A DNA stretch of 64,000 nt from Corynebacterium afermentans subsp. afermentans. GTDB taxonomy: Bacteria; Actinomycetota; Actinomycetes; Mycobacteriales; Mycobacteriaceae. The notes under the pieces were generated by a model. It saw only the letters and a program-made list of their open reading frames with translations, did no database searches and was not told the DNA's origin. The stretch lies in NCBI RefSeq assembly GCF_030408355.1, contig NZ_CP046606.1, positions 1,302,001 through 1,366,000 on the forward strand, in the 5' to 3' direction. Positions 21,193 through 31,511 of the stretch are shown here, piece by piece; the first letter of the stretch is position 1, and each line of letters starts with the position of its first letter. Made by a program: the position numbers and the translations under genes.

Positions 21193-22284
21193 TTACAGCA
21201 CCGTCAGTTCCTTGCTGCACTCCGTGATCACCTTCGGTGCCGCCGAGGTGATGATGAGGGTGTCCTCGATGCGCACCCCCGCCTTGCCGGGGATGTAAAT
21301 TCCGGGCTCGATAGTTAGCGTCATGCCCTCTTCGAGCACGCCTGTCCCGGTCTTCGCGGCGCTGGGAGCCTCGTGCACATCTAGGCCCACACCGTGGCCG
21401 GTGGAGTGCACGAAGTACTCGCCGTAGCCAGCTTCAGCGATTACGTCGCGGCAGGCCTTGTCCACGTCCACAAGCTTTGCCCCCGGCACCGCGGCCTTCA
21501 CTCCCGCAAGCTGGGCGGCGAGGGTCACCTCGTAGATCTCGCGCTCAAGCTCGCCGATTTGACCGATCGCGAACGTGCGCGTCATGTCCGAGTTGAAGCC
21601 GAGGCGGTGCATACCGAAATCGATGGTGACTAGGTCACCGACCGCAATGACACGGTCGCCCGCGCCGTGGTGCGGCTTCGCCGAGTTCGGCCCGGAGGCG
21701 ACGATGGTGTCGAAGCTGACGCGCTCCGCGCCGAGGACCCGCATGCGGTATTCCAGGTCCGCAGCCACCTCGCGCTCGGTGCGGCCGGCGCGGAGCTGAC
21801 CGGCCTGCAGCAGTCCATCGAGCGCCTCGACGGTCAGCTCCGCCGCCTCCGTCAAGCGGGTGAGCTCAAGGTTGTCTTTGGTTAAGCGGATCTCCTCGAT
21901 CACCCCGCTGACCGGTACGAGGGTGACGCCCTCGGGGCAGGCCTCGCGCAGCTTCTCTAGCTGAGCTACCGAAACATAGTCGGCTTCGAAACCCACGCGG
22001 TGGCCCTCGGCGGCCTTGGACAGCATGGCAACGCCGACGTTGCGCTCGATCGTGGCCTCGATGTCCGGCACTTCCTCGCCGATTTGGGTGGTGTAGCGCC
22101 CGTCGGTGGCGATTGCGGCAGTGCGGTCCTTCGACACCAGCATGGCGCCGTTCGACCCCGAAAAGCCTGACAGGTAACGCACGTGTGTCAGGTGCGTCAC
22201 CAGCATGTCGTCGATGCGGCGCTCCGCCAGCTTCGTGGACAGTTTGCGGCGGCGGTCCTCAAATCGGGTGTCTGCCAGTGCCAT
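21193..22284 (-). CDS. pepQ: Xaa-Pro aminopeptidase/dipeptidase, M24 family
   Basis: 363-aa cytoplasmic peptidase of the pita-bread fold that cleaves bonds involving proline. All five metal ligands are visible: Asp222 (TIDFG), Asp233 (NSDMTRT), His297 (HSTGHGVGLD), Glu326 (TIEPGIY) and Glu340 (RIEDT). The N-terminal creatinase-like domain covers about residues 10-130. The start overlaps the aroQ stop (TGATG). A 51-bp gap leads to efp. Confidence 0.92.
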   Translation of the reverse strand: MALADTRFEDRRRKLSTKLAERRIDDMLVTHLTHVRYLSGFSGSNGAMLVSKDRTAAIATDGRYTTQIGEEVPDIEATIERNVGVAMLSKAAEGHRVGFEADYVSVAQLEKLREACPEGVTLVPVSGVIEEIRLTKDNLELTRLTEAAELTVEALDGLLQAGQLRAGRTEREVAADLEYRMRVLGAERVSFDTIVASGPNSAKPHHGAGDRVIAVGDLVTIDFGMHRLGFNSDMTRTFAIGQIGELEREIYEVTLAAQLAGVKAAVPGAKLVDVDKACRDVIAEAGYGEYFVHSTGHGVGLDVHEAPSAAKTGTGVLEEGMTLTIEPGIYIPGKAGVRIEDTLIITSAAPKVITECSKELTVL

Positions 22285-22718
22285 CAGAGCCTCCTTGCGT
22301 AGTAGTCGAGCGCGAGCCGGTAGCCGTCCACCCCCAACCCGGCGATGACGCCTTCGGCGATCGGCGAAAGGTAGGAGTGCGCCCTAAACGGCTCGCGTGC
22401 GTGCACGTTGGAAATGTGCACCTCGATAAAGCCGTGGTGATCTTTCAGTTCTACCAGCGCGTCGCGCAGCGCGACGGAGGTATGGGTAAATCCGCCGGGG
22501 TTGATTACCACGGCCCACCCGTTGTCCGCCGCCTCGTGCACCCAGTCGATCAATTCGCCCTCGTGGTTGGACTGGCGGCATTCCACCTCCAGGCCGAGCT
22601 CGCTGCCGCGATCAAGCAATCGCTTTTCGACGTCCGCCAGCGTCACCGATCCGTAGATCTCCGGCTGCCGCTTGCCCAGCCTGTTCAAATTCGGCCCGTT
22701 AAGCACCAAAATCTTCAT
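22284..22718 (-). CDS. aroQ: 3-dehydroquinate dehydratase, type II
   Basis: Third shikimate-pathway step. The 144-aa dodecameric type II enzyme shows [18 protein letters not shown], with the catalytic Arg and Tyr loop, [29 protein letters not shown] and [17 protein letters not shown] with the catalytic His. The ATG at 22718 lies 2 bp after the aroB stop and the family begins exactly there. An in-frame extension to 22787 would overlap aroB. Confidence 0.95.
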   Translation of the reverse strand: MKILVLNGPNLNRLGKRQPEIYGSVTLADVEKRLLDRGSELGLEVECRQSNHEGELIDWVHEAADNGWAVVINPGGFTHTSVALRDALVELKDHHGFIEVHISNVHAREPFRAHSYLSPIAEGVIAGLGVDGYRLALDYYARRL

Positions 22719-22720
22719 CG

Positions 22721-23773
22721 TTACTCCGAAATCGCCTCGTAGGCGGCACGCATCTCGTCTGCCGTCGTGTCCTCGAGCCGGGTGCAAGAGCCCAACCCGT
22801 CGAGAACGACAAAGCGGATGCGGCCGTCACGGTTTTTCTTGTCCAACAGCATCGCGTCGTGCAGCTCGTCGAAAGCGCCCGCCTCGTAGCGGGTGGGAAG
22901 GCCGGCTGTGGTCAGGATTTCTTCGTGGAGGGCGACCAACGGTGCGTCGACAAGCTTCCTGCCCAATGCCAGGTGAGCCACAAACATCATGCCCACCGCG
23001 ACCGCGTTGCCGTGCCGCCAAGAGTAGTTTTCGCGGCGCTCGATGGCGTGGCCGAGAGTGTGGCCGTAGTTGAGAATTTCGCGCAGGCCGGACTCCTTCA
23101 AGTCCTGGCCGACAACGCTCGCCTTCACCGCCACGGAACGCTCTACCAGCTCCGGCCAATGCTTTTCGGCACCGTCCTGGTAGAGCTCGAGGATGCGCGG
23201 ATCCGCGATTAAGCCGGTTTTGATCAGCTCCGCGGAGCCGGAGACGACCTCCGCTTCCGGCAGGGTGTCGATGCGGGCGAGGTCGATGAAGACGCTGTCC
23301 GGCTCGTGGAACGCGCCAACAAGGTTTTTGCCGCCGGAAGTGTTGATTCCGGTCTTGCCGCCGACAGCTGCATCCACCATCGCCAGCAGCGTGGTGGGCA
23401 CCTGCACGACCTTGATGCCGCGCATCCACGTCGCCGCGGCGAAGCCGGCGAGATCCGTCACCGCGCCGCCGCCGAGGCCGACCACCGCGTCCTGGCGGGA
23501 AAAACCGCGCTCACCGAGCGTGTCCCAGAGATTGGAAAGGACCTTCAGGTTTTTGCCGGCTTCCGCGTCCGGCACGCACACCGTCACCGGCTCTACTCCG
23601 ACGGCATCAAGCGTGCGGCCAAGTTGATCTGCCACATTTGCAAGTGGCGCCTGGTGCACAACGAGCGCCCGGCGGGCGCCGATGCGTGCGACACGCTGGG
23701 CAGCCTGGTCCAAATTGTCACGCTCGATATGGATGGAGTACGGGTTTTGGCCCGTGACCTCAACTACGGCCAT
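22721..23773 (-). CDS. aroB: 3-dehydroquinate synthase
   Basis: NAD-dependent cyclisation of DAHP to 3-dehydroquinate. The 350-aa protein has [40 protein letters not shown], a metal-binding Glu in the following region, and [12 protein letters not shown] with metal His. It sits between aroK (31 bp upstream) and aroQ (2 bp downstream). Confidence 0.95.
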   Translation of the reverse strand: MAVVEVTGQNPYSIHIERDNLDQAAQRVARIGARRALVVHQAPLANVADQLGRTLDAVGVEPVTVCVPDAEAGKNLKVLSNLWDTLGERGFSRQDAVVGLGGGAVTDLAGFAAATWMRGIKVVQVPTTLLAMVDAAVGGKTGINTSGGKNLVGAFHEPDSVFIDLARIDTLPEAEVVSGSAELIKTGLIADPRILELYQDGAEKHWPELVERSVAVKASVVGQDLKESGLREILNYGHTLGHAIERRENYSWRHGNAVAVGMMFVAHLALGRKLVDAPLVALHEEILTTAGLPTRYEAGAFDELHDAMLLDKKNRDGRIRFVVLDGLGSCTRLEDTTADEMRAAYEAISE

Positions 23774-23804
23774 GCGTCTCGCCTTTCTGATGAGTTAGCC
23801 CACG

Positions 23805-24473
23805 TTAATCCTCGTCGATGAACCCGAGGATCTCCGCCACCACACGCTGAGGCGGGCGTTCGTCCGTGCGCACACGGAAGCTGGATACCTCGCGGTACAA
23901 CGGCTCGCGCTGCTCCATCAGGTCGCGGTAGCGCTGCTGCCGGTCGTCGCCGTCAAGCACGGGACGCGACGCGTCCTCAGCAGTGCGACGGATGCCCTCC
24001 TCCGCGGTGACGTCTATCCACACAACGGTGTGTCGCTGTAGCAGCGTACGCACCTGTTTGGAGACAACCGCACCGCCGCCGAGGCTGACTACCCCGCCGG
24101 TGGCGAGCGCGCGGGCGACGTAGCCGACCTCGAGCTCGCGGAATGCCTCCTCGCCCAGCTGCGCGTACACCTCGCCGCAGGCTTTGCCCTCGCCTTGCTC
24201 GATCAGCACGTCGGAGTCCACGATGGGCAGGTTCAACGCGCTGGCGATGCGGCGGCCAATGGTGGACTTTCCGGCCCCCGGCATGCCAACCAGCACGACC
24301 CGCGGTGCGGCGTACACCATCGCCGGCGAGGCAGCGACAAGCTCGGTCGCGCTAGGCGCGTCGTTCTCTTCAAACGACGTCGACTCCTTCTCGGCTTCCG
24401 CAGGTTTCGGGGCAAGTTCATCCACCAAGTCGTTCACGATATCTACCGGGGCTCCCCCGGTCTGGGTGGTCAT
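23805..24473 (-). CDS. aroK: Shikimate kinase with N-terminal extension
   Basis: Phosphorylates shikimate. It has 222 aa, about 50 more than usual. Residues 1-55 are acidic and probably disordered. The kinase begins at [14 protein letters not shown], with Walker A at 63-71, followed by DSDVLIEQ and SLGGGAVV. Start 24473 is supported by GAGGAGG 7 nt upstream and by the ATGA overlap with the aroC stop. An internal Met at residue 52 would give a standard-length kinase and cannot be excluded. Confidence 0.9.
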   Translation of the reverse strand: MTTQTGGAPVDIVNDLVDELAPKPAEAEKESTSFEENDAPSATELVAASPAMVYAAPRVVLVGMPGAGKSTIGRRIASALNLPIVDSDVLIEQGEGKACGEVYAQLGEEAFRELEVGYVARALATGGVVSLGGGAVVSKQVRTLLQRHTVVWIDVTAEEGIRRTAEDASRPVLDGDDRQQRYRDLMEQREPLYREVSSFRVRTDERPPQRVVAEILGFIDED

Positions 24474-25693
24474 GCCATGTCCTCCTCTTGGGCAAACGTG
24501 AGCCGGTCCGCAGCGTACGCGCGGTAGGTCTCCACGTTGCGCCGCACCTCGTCCACAGTATCGCCACCGAACTTCTCGGACACGGCTTGCGCCAAAACCA
24601 ACGCGACCATCGCCTCGGCGACCACACCGCCGGCGGGCACCGCGCACACATCCGAGCGCTGGTGGATGCCGGTCGCGGCTTCGCCGGTGGACATATCCAC
24701 GGTCTTCAGCGCGCGCGGAACCGTCGAGATCGGTTTCAACGCCGCACGCAGACGCAACTGTTCGCCGTTGGTCATGCCTCCTTCGAGGCCGCCCGCGCGG
24801 TTAGTGGAGCGCTCGATGCCGTCGGCGCCCCGCACCATCTCGTCGTGCGCCTGGGAGCCACGGCGGCGCGCTTCCTCAAATCCGTCGCCGACCTCGACGC
24901 CCTTCACCGACTGGATGCCCATCAGCGCGCCAGCCAGGCGCGCGTCCAAGCGACGCTCGCCGGAGACATGCGAGCCCAGTCCGACGGGCAGCCCGTCCAC
25001 GATCACCTCGACAATGCCGCCGAGGGTGTCGCCGTCCTTCTTCGCCGCCTCGATGCGGGCGACCATGTCCGCTTCCGCGTTCTTGTCGTAGGCGCGCACC
25101 GGGGAGGCGTCGATAGCCTCAATGTCCTTGAAGCTCGGGTGCGGGCCCGCGTACGGTGCGGACTCGCCGATGGAGATCACATGCGAGAACACCTCGACAC
25201 CAAGCGTTTCGCGCAGGAAGCTGCGGGCCACCGTCGCCGCCGCCACGCGCGCGGCAGTCTCGCGCGCAGACGAGCGCTCGAGCACCGGACGCGCGGAGTC
25301 AAAGCCGTACTTGATCATGCCGGCAAAGTCCGCGTGGCCCGGGCGCGGGCGGGTCAGCGACGCTCCGCGCCCCGACGCCATCGCCTTCGCAACATCGGGG
25401 TCCTGCATGTCCACGGGCTCCGCTGACATGATCGTGGTCCACTTCGGCCACTCCGTATTACCGATCTGGATGGCAATGGGGCTGCCGATAGAAGTGCCGT
25501 GCACCACTCCGGTGAGGAGGGTGAGCTCATCGGCTTCAAACTTCATGCGGGCGCCACGCCCGTAGCCGAGGCGGCGTCGCGCCAATTGATGGGCAATCTC
25601 ATCTTTGCGCACCGGCAGACCTGCCGGCGCATTTTCCACCAGCGCAATGAGGGCTTGGCCGTGCGATTCACCGGCCGTTGTCCAACGAAGCAT
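24470..25693 (-). CDS. aroC: Chorismate synthase
   Basis: Last common step of aromatic synthesis, needing reduced FMN. The 407-aa protein starts [15 protein letters not shown], the first family signature. It continues with [32 protein letters not shown] and, near the C-terminus, [14 protein letters not shown] and [12 protein letters not shown]. The frame is open further upstream, but that part is not family-like. Its stop overlaps the aroK start. Confidence 0.95.
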   Translation of the reverse strand: MLRWTTAGESHGQALIALVENAPAGLPVRKDEIAHQLARRRLGYGRGARMKFEADELTLLTGVVHGTSIGSPIAIQIGNTEWPKWTTIMSAEPVDMQDPDVAKAMASGRGASLTRPRPGHADFAGMIKYGFDSARPVLERSSARETAARVAAATVARSFLRETLGVEVFSHVISIGESAPYAGPHPSFKDIEAIDASPVRAYDKNAEADMVARIEAAKKDGDTLGGIVEVIVDGLPVGLGSHVSGERRLDARLAGALMGIQSVKGVEVGDGFEEARRRGSQAHDEMVRGADGIERSTNRAGGLEGGMTNGEQLRLRAALKPISTVPRALKTVDMSTGEAATGIHQRSDVCAVPAGGVVAEAMVALVLAQAVSEKFGGDTVDEVRRNVETYRAYAADRLTFAQEEDMA

Positions 25694-25730
25694 GGCGACA
25701 TTCTTACACAACCAATGCGCGCTTCTGCCT

Positions 25731-26156
25731 TCAAACCCCCGAATACATACACAAAAAAGGAAACAGCACCCACAGAGCGCAGAGCATCGACGGGCCATGC
25801 GGCACAGAACGCTTCCGAAACACCACCGCCACGCCTACGGTGAACAGGCCGGATAGCCCAAACGCGGCAACAACTCCAAGGGGCCCGCCGGCTGCCGCGC
25901 AAGCCACGCCGAGCGGGACTGCGAGCTTGATGTCTCCCCCACCGATGCCCCGGCCCACCAGCAGATACCACGTCGGCCACAGCAGCCCCCACGCCAGGGA
26001 CGGCTGCCACAAGCAGGCGGTCAAAGCTGCGACCGCGGGCGGCCCCGTTAGCGCATCCGGCAGCCTGCGCTCGCGGATGTCGAAGACACACAGTAGCGCT
26101 GACCATGCAAGAAAAACAGCCCCTGCCGCATAGGCGGCGAATCCCCCAGTCCCCAC
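25731..26156 (-). CDS. Small A24 prepilin peptidase-like membrane protein
   Basis: 141-aa integral membrane aspartic protease of the type IV prepilin peptidase family, without the N-terminal methyltransferase domain. The first catalytic Asp is in [15 protein letters not shown] and the second is in the GxGD-type motif [11 protein letters not shown]. About five hydrophobic segments are visible. The GTG at 26156 is chosen because it lies just after aroE (10-bp gap) and before the first helix. It is embedded between aroE and aroC on the same strand. No pilin genes are in the window, so its substrate (tad-type pilin or other) is unknown. Confidence 0.75.
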   Translation of the reverse strand: MGTGGFAAYAAGAVFLAWSALLCVFDIRERRLPDALTGPPAVAALTACLWQPSLAWGLLWPTWYLLVGRGIGGGDIKLAVPLGVACAAAGGPLGVVAAFGLSGLFTVGVAVVFRKRSVPHGPSMLCALWVLFPFLCMYSGV

Positions 26157-26166
26157 GCCTGTGAGG

Positions 26167-26988
26167 TTAGTGGGTGTGCTCCCAGTGGCGCAACAGCGCC
26201 TCACGCATCTCCGCCCGTGGAGCAGCAACGCCAGTAAACTGCTCGAACTGGGCGTACGACTGCCCCGCCAGCATGGACAAGCCCCCCACAACCGGGTAGC
26301 CGTTCGAGGCGGCGCTCACGGCCAACGACGTGGGCCATGGGTTGTAAATCACGTCGAACACCGGAGCATGCCCAAGTGTCTTGGCATGCTGTTCCAGCGC
26401 ATCCGCGGGCACGGTGGAGGCGACAACGTCCGCTTCCAAAGCAACCGGCTCTAGGTCGGCGTCGAAGGCGCAGAAGGACACGTCCATGCCCTGTGCCAGT
26501 TCCACGTACTCCGCTGCGCGGTCCGAGCGGTTGACCACGGTCACCTGCTCGCATCCGATCTCGCGCAACGCCCACATCACGGCGCGAGCTGTGCCGCCCG
26601 CGCCGACCAGAACTGCGCGCTTTGCCGGGGTCGTCTCTCCCAGCAGCTCCTGCAGCGCCACCATGGCGCCTTCGCAATCAGTGTTGTCGGCGCGCCAGCC
26701 GCCGTCGATACGCGTGAGCGTGTTCGCGGAACCAATTTGCTGCGCACGCTCGGTGACCTCCTCCGCGAAGTCCAACGCCGCGAACTTACACGGCATGGTC
26801 ACCGAGAAGCCGCGGAACGTCTCGTCCGCCTCCCCCACAATGCCTGGCAGGTCGTCCGCTTCGCAGAGGATGCGGGTGTACTCCCAGCCGTCCAAGCCCA
26901 GCGCCTGATACCCGGCGCTGTGCAGCACCGGGGAGAGCGAGTGCCCGATCGGCGCGCCGAGGACCGCGGCGCGGTGCGTGAGCCCCAT
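26167..26988 (-). CDS. aroE: Shikimate dehydrogenase
   Basis: NADPH-dependent reduction of 3-dehydroshikimate. The 273-aa enzyme shows LGAPIGHSLSPVLHSAGY (shikimate-binding Ser pair), SVTMPCKFAAL (catalytic Lys), ANTLTRIDGGWRADNTDCEG (catalytic Asp) and the Rossmann loop VLVGAGGTARAV. NRSDR follows as the NADP-binding segment. It lies 3 bp after mltG and 10 bp before the prepilin peptidase gene. Confidence 0.94.
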   Translation of the reverse strand: MGLTHRAAVLGAPIGHSLSPVLHSAGYQALGLDGWEYTRILCEADDLPGIVGEADETFRGFSVTMPCKFAALDFAEEVTERAQQIGSANTLTRIDGGWRADNTDCEGAMVALQELLGETTPAKRAVLVGAGGTARAVMWALREIGCEQVTVVNRSDRAAEYVELAQGMDVSFCAFDADLEPVALEADVVASTVPADALEQHAKTLGHAPVFDVIYNPWPTSLAVSAASNGYPVVGGLSMLAGQSYAQFEQFTGVAAPRAEMREALLRHWEHTH

Positions 26989-26991
26989 GGG

Positions 26992-28140
26992 TTAGCGCTG
27001 CGAATCCAGCACGCCAGAATCCACCGCACGCTGGGTGTCGTTGAGGTGCTGCTCGAACGTGTCGTTGAAGATGGTCGTGCCGTCCTTGTCCACGGTGACG
27101 AAGAACAGCCAGTTGCCTTCGGCCGGGTTCTCCATTGCCTCGATGGCCTCGATGGACGGAGAAGCGATCGGGGTCTGCGGCAGGCCGTCCATGGCGTAGG
27201 TGTTCCACGGGGTGACGCGGCCGCGGTCTTCGTCGGTGGTGGCAACCTCAACGGAAGGCAGGCCGTAGTTCACCGTGGAGTCGAATTCCAGGCGCATCGG
27301 CTCGTCCAGACGGTTCAGGATCACTCGCGCGACCTTGTCGAACTCGCCTGCCGGAGCCTCGCGCTCGACCAGGGACGCTGCCGTGAGCAGCTCGTACGGG
27401 GTCAGGCCAACCGCCTTGGCACGGCCGACAATGTCGGTGGACTCGTACTGCTTGGCGGAGCGCGTGATCAGATCGGTGAGGATCTCCTCGGCGCTAGCGT
27501 GCGGGTCGATGATGTACTCGCCCGGGGCGATGAGGCCTTCGAGCCTCTTCGCGTCGCCAGCCCGGCCGGCAACGGTCTCGCGGGCCCACTCAGGAACACC
27601 AAGAGCCTCTGGATCCGCTTCCGCAGCAACCTTGTTCAGCTCTTCCAGCTTCAGGCAGTCCGGCGCCGGTTCCTCGCCGCAGGCGGACTGCTGAATCATG
27701 GTCAAAATTCCCAAGCGCTTCTGTCCGCCGAGGATATTGATGTCCATCAAGGTGGCCCCGCCGTAGACCTGCAACGGAGTAATGCGCTGCTGCGGATCCA
27801 AAAGCGCGTCCACCGCGGAGTCGGCGCTCATCTCTCCCTGCAGGCGGTAGAAGCCCGGCTGGATATTGTCGGCGTTCGCATTGTTTGCCGCGGCAGTTTG
27901 GAACGCGTTGTCGGAGGCGACGATGCCACGCTCCTCCAGCTCAGGACCAAGCGCGGAAAGGCTTGCGCCTTCCTTGATGTGCACTACCTGTTCTTCGCCG
28001 TTACCAGTGCCCTCGAAGTCGGACACGTTGTTGCCGCGGGCGATGGCAATCCAAGCGATCAGGCCGATGATCAGCAGGAGCGAAGTAACCAGCACCGCGG
28101 TGTTTCGTGTGCGCCGCATGGCGGCTTGTCGTGGGGTCAC
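26992..28140 (-). CDS. mltG: Endolytic murein transglycosylase
   Basis: YceG-like protein of 382 aa that cuts nascent glycan strands near the membrane. It has a basic N-terminus (TPRQAAMRRTRN), one membrane helix (about residues 15-37), a LysM-like region and the catalytic domain, with ASLVERE holding the catalytic Glu and the end block YAMDGLPQTPIASPS. GTG 28140 has AGGAG 8 nt upstream and follows the ruvX stop by 2 bp. The longer start at 28182 would overlap ruvX by 40 bp. Confidence 0.9.
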   Translation of the reverse strand: MTPRQAAMRRTRNTAVLVTSLLLIIGLIAWIAIARGNNVSDFEGTGNGEEQVVHIKEGASLSALGPELEERGIVASDNAFQTAAANNANADNIQPGFYRLQGEMSADSAVDALLDPQQRITPLQVYGGATLMDINILGGQKRLGILTMIQQSACGEEPAPDCLKLEELNKVAAEADPEALGVPEWARETVAGRAGDAKRLEGLIAPGEYIIDPHASAEEILTDLITRSAKQYESTDIVGRAKAVGLTPYELLTAASLVEREAPAGEFDKVARVILNRLDEPMRLEFDSTVNYGLPSVEVATTDEDRGRVTPWNTYAMDGLPQTPIASPSIEAIEAMENPAEGNWLFFVTVDKDGTTIFNDTFEQHLNDTQRAVDSGVLDSQR

Positions 28141-28142
28141 GG

Positions 28143-28631
28143 TTAATTCTCCTTGAGGTAGTTTTTGCGGCCGTCCAGCCATGATTGCAGAATCTCTACC
28201 GCCGCCGCTTGGTCGATCACGGCGCGCGCGTCCTTTTCCCGCACGCCGGAGGCACGCAGTGCCTGGGTGGCCGCGACCGTGGTCAGCCGCTCGTCCGCCA
28301 CTTTCACAGGCACGTCGCTGCGGCGCTTGATGCGGAAGGCTATTTCCTTTGCATGCTTGACGCTCTTGGAGCCGTCGCCGTTGAGGTTCGACGGCAGGCC
28401 GACGACAACTTCCACGGCTTCAAACTCGTCGATAAGCTCAAGCAAACGCTCGATGTCCTCGCCGTCGCGGTCTTTGAATCCGGTGACCCGGCGGACCGTT
28501 TCCACCGGGGTGGCAAGCGTCGCGTCCTGGTCGGAGGAGGCCACGCCGATGCGGACAGTGCCCACATCAATGCCGATGCGGCGCCCCTTCCCCGGGTCGT
28601 TGAGCCCCGGGGTGTCTGGCTGCACCTTCAT
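28143..28631 (-). CDS. ruvX: Holliday junction resolvase-like / pre-16S rRNA nuclease YqgF
   Basis: 162-aa RNase H-fold nuclease. Acidic residues are in [14 protein letters not shown] (first Asp), [19 protein letters not shown] (Glu) and [12 protein letters not shown] (last Asp). YqgF is required for 16S rRNA 5' maturation in E. coli and is also proposed as a resolvase. GGAAAGGA precedes the ATG. The 140-bp gap to alaS holds only short inverted repeats. Confidence 0.92.
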   Translation of the reverse strand: MKVQPDTPGLNDPGKGRRIGIDVGTVRIGVASSDQDATLATPVETVRRVTGFKDRDGEDIERLLELIDEFEAVEVVVGLPSNLNGDGSKSVKHAKEIAFRIKRRSDVPVKVADERLTTVAATQALRASGVREKDARAVIDQAAAVEILQSWLDGRKNYLKEN

Positions 28632-28771
28632 CCGTGTGTCCTTTCCACCTTCGGCGCCTACGGGAACAGGCCGGTTAACGGCTGGGCGGCCAACTGGCCT
28701 TGGTTAAACCTAACCGTTTCCTGTGGAACCGGCGGGGTGCTGTCTCGGCGTGTCACGCATTACATCGCTGA

Positions 28772-31438
28772 TTACTCCGCGAGCGATTCACGCACCGCGC
28801 GCAGCGCATCCTCGATTCCGGCCGGGTTCGCACCGGTGCCCTGTGCCAGGTCCGGCTTACCGCCTCCCTTACCGTCGACGTACTGCCCGATCAGCTTCAC
28901 CAGGTCGCCGGCCTTCACACCGGACTGCACAGCCTGCTGCGTTGCGGCAGCGGCCAGGGAGACCTTGCCGTCCACCTGGGACAGCAGCACGATCACAGCG
29001 TCTTCTGCCTGGAGCTTGCCGCGCAAGTCGTTGGCGATCGTGCGCAGGTCGCCAGTGGTAATGCCTTCGGGCAGATGCTTTGCGACGACACGGTGCTCGC
29101 CCACCGTCTGCGCCTCATCCGCCAAGTTGGCGGTGGATGCCAGAAGCTGCTGGCGGTGCAGGTTCGCAATTTCTTTTTCTGCCGCGCGCAGACGCTCGCT
29201 GAGCTGGGCGATGCGGTCCGGCAGCTCCTCGGTCGGCGCCTTCAACTCCGCCGCCAGGCCAGACGCGAGTGCAGCCTCCTTGGACAGGAACTTGAAAGAA
29301 TCCATGCCGGAGTACGCCTCAATGCGGCGCGCGCCGGAGCCGACGGAGGACTCGCCGAGGACGGCCACCGGGCCGATCTGGGAGGCGTGCTCGACGTGGG
29401 TGCCGCCGCACAGCTCGACGGAGAACGGGCCGCCGATCTCCACCACACGCACGGTGTCGCCGTAGCTCTCGCCGAACAGCGCCATCGCGCCCATCTCTTT
29501 CGCCTTGTCCAGCGAGGTTTCAATCGTGTTGACTGCGAAGTCCGCGTCCACCGCCTGGTTGGTGATGGTGGCGATTTCCTGCAGCTGCGCGTCCGTGAGC
29601 TGGTCGGTGTAGTTGAAGTCGAAGCGCAGGTAACCCGGCTTGTTCAAGGAACCAGCCTGGACTGCGGCGGGGCCGAGCACCTGGCGGATCGCCGCGTGGA
29701 TCAGGTGGGTCGCGGAGTGCGCCTGTCGCGCGCCGTGGCGCCACGCGCCGTCCACCTCGGCGGTGACGGTGGAGCCCAGATCCAGCCCGCCGTTTTGCAC
29801 CGTGGCCTTGTGCAGCCACAGCTTCTTGCCCACGCGCTGGACGTCGTTGACGTTGAGGATGGTCTCGCCCATGAGCAGGCGGCCGCGGTCTGCCATCTGG
29901 CCGCCGGACTCGGCGTACATCGGGGTGACATCGAGGATGACCTCGACCTCGTCGCCCTGGGAGACCTCGCCGACCTTTTCGCCGCCTCGCACGAGACCGA
30001 TCACCTTCGCGTCGTGGGTGAGCTGGTCGTAGCCGACGAACTCGGTCGGGTTCGCATCCACCCACTCGCGGTAGAGCGATTCGTCCACGTTGCGGTGCTT
30101 CTTCGCCTTGTTGTCGGCCTTGGCGCGCTCGCGCTGCTCCTGCATCGCGGCGTTGAAGGCGTCCATGTCCACGTCCAAGCCGGCCTCGCGCGCCATCTCC
30201 ACGGTCAGGTCGATTGGGAAACCGTAGGTGTCGTGCAGCTCGAAGGCCTGCGCGCCCGGCAGGACCTTGGCGCCGGATGCGGACACGGCGGACGCGGCCT
30301 CGTCGAAACGCGAGGTGCCCGCCTCCAGGGTCTTGGAAAACGCCTTCTCCTCGGCGACCGCCACGCGCAGGATGCGCTCGCGGTTGTCCGCGATCTCCGG
30401 GAACGACGGGGTCATGGTGTCCATGATGGTGTTCATCAGCGTCTCCATCACCGGGCCGGTGGCGCCCAGCAGGCGCGCGGAGCGGATGATGCGGCGCAAC
30501 AGGCGGCGCAGGATGTAGCCGCGGCCCTCGTTGGAGGGGGTCACGCCGTCGAGGATGATCATCATGCCGGTGCGCGCGTGGTCGGCGACGACGCGGAAGC
30601 GGACATCGTTGTCCTTGTTGCCGGCGTCGTACTTCGCTCCTGTGAGCTCGACAGCGGCGTCAATCACGGGGCGCAGGAGGTCGGTCTCGTAGACGTTGTC
30701 CACGCCTTGGAGCAGGCAAGCCACGCGCTCGATGCCCATGCCGGTATCGATGTTTTTCTGCGGCAGCTCGCCGACGATCTCGAAGTTGCCCTTCTTGTCG
30801 CCCTCGCCGCGGATGGACTCCATGAACACGAGGTTCCAGATCTCCATGTAGCGGTTGTCGTCGGCGATCGGGCCGCCCTCGACGCCGTATTCCGGGCCGC
30901 GGTCGTAGTAGATCTCAGAGCAGGGGCCGCACGGTCCCGGGATGCCCATGGACCAGAAGTTGTCCTCCATGCCCATACGCTGGATGCGCTCTTCTGGGAT
31001 GCCGATCTTGTCGCGCCAGATCGAGGCCGCCTCGTCATCGTCCAGGTAGACGGTCACCCACAGGCGTTCCGGATCCAGGTCCAGACCGCCGTCTTCGACA
31101 GCGCCAGTGAGCAGTGTCCAGGCGTGCGTGATTGCGCCTTCCTTGAAGTACTGGCCGAAGGAGAAGTTGCCGGCCATCTGGAAGAACGTGTTGTGGCGGG
31201 TGGTAATGCCCACTTCCTCGATGTCCAGGGTGCGCACGCACTTCTGGATGGAGGTGGCGGTGCCGTTTTTGAAATCCGGAGTCTGGTCGCCCAGGAAGTA
31301 CGGCTTGAACGGCACCATGCCGGCGTTGACGAACAGCAGCGTCGGGTCGTCCAGAATCAGCGGGGCGCTCGGCACCGGGGTGTGGCCAGCCTCGACGAAG
31401 TGGTTGGTGAACCGCTCTCGGATCTCATGGGTTTGCAC
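28772..31438 (-). CDS. alaS: Alanyl-tRNA synthetase
   Basis: 888 aa, full length. The N-terminal class II catalytic domain starts [19 protein letters not shown]. The editing domain has the zinc motifs HSATH and [10 protein letters not shown]-terminal oligomerisation and tRNA-binding domain (C-Ala) runs from about 740 and contains a glycine-rich patch, [15 protein letters not shown]. The start is GTG at 31438, with AAAGGA about 10 nt upstream. No T-box leader was seen in the 73 bp before the gene. Confidence 0.96.
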   Translation of the reverse strand: MQTHEIRERFTNHFVEAGHTPVPSAPLILDDPTLLFVNAGMVPFKPYFLGDQTPDFKNGTATSIQKCVRTLDIEEVGITTRHNTFFQMAGNFSFGQYFKEGAITHAWTLLTGAVEDGGLDLDPERLWVTVYLDDDEAASIWRDKIGIPEERIQRMGMEDNFWSMGIPGPCGPCSEIYYDRGPEYGVEGGPIADDNRYMEIWNLVFMESIRGEGDKKGNFEIVGELPQKNIDTGMGIERVACLLQGVDNVYETDLLRPVIDAAVELTGAKYDAGNKDNDVRFRVVADHARTGMMIILDGVTPSNEGRGYILRRLLRRIIRSARLLGATGPVMETLMNTIMDTMTPSFPEIADNRERILRVAVAEEKAFSKTLEAGTSRFDEAASAVSASGAKVLPGAQAFELHDTYGFPIDLTVEMAREAGLDVDMDAFNAAMQEQRERAKADNKAKKHRNVDESLYREWVDANPTEFVGYDQLTHDAKVIGLVRGGEKVGEVSQGDEVEVILDVTPMYAESGGQMADRGRLLMGETILNVNDVQRVGKKLWLHKATVQNGGLDLGSTVTAEVDGAWRHGARQAHSATHLIHAAIRQVLGPAAVQAGSLNKPGYLRFDFNYTDQLTDAQLQEIATITNQAVDADFAVNTIETSLDKAKEMGAMALFGESYGDTVRVVEIGGPFSVELCGGTHVEHASQIGPVAVLGESSVGSGARRIEAYSGMDSFKFLSKEAALASGLAAELKAPTEELPDRIAQLSERLRAAEKEIANLHRQQLLASTANLADEAQTVGEHRVVAKHLPEGITTGDLRTIANDLRGKLQAEDAVIVLLSQVDGKVSLAAAATQQAVQSGVKAGDLVKLIGQYVDGKGGGKPDLAQGTGANPAGIEDALRAVRESLAE

Positions 31439-31511
31439 GCGTGATTGTCCTTTCAGCAGCGCCGGTTTTTATCCGCGCTTACTCTACCCCGCGCCCGCAC
31501 GCAGCCCGGTG

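Noticed and set aside
28702..28715. GGTTAAACCTAACC, resembling a DtxR iron box
   Set aside because: Only the outer half-sites fit. The central bases of the 19-bp DtxR consensus are missing and the neighbouring genes (ruvX, alaS) are not iron genes.
29075..31444. Very long plus-strand open frame (789 codons) opposite alaS
   Set aside because: It mirrors alaS exactly, has no ribosome binding site and its translation is a His/Val/Gly/Arg-rich low-complexity sequence typical of antisense frames in high-GC genes.
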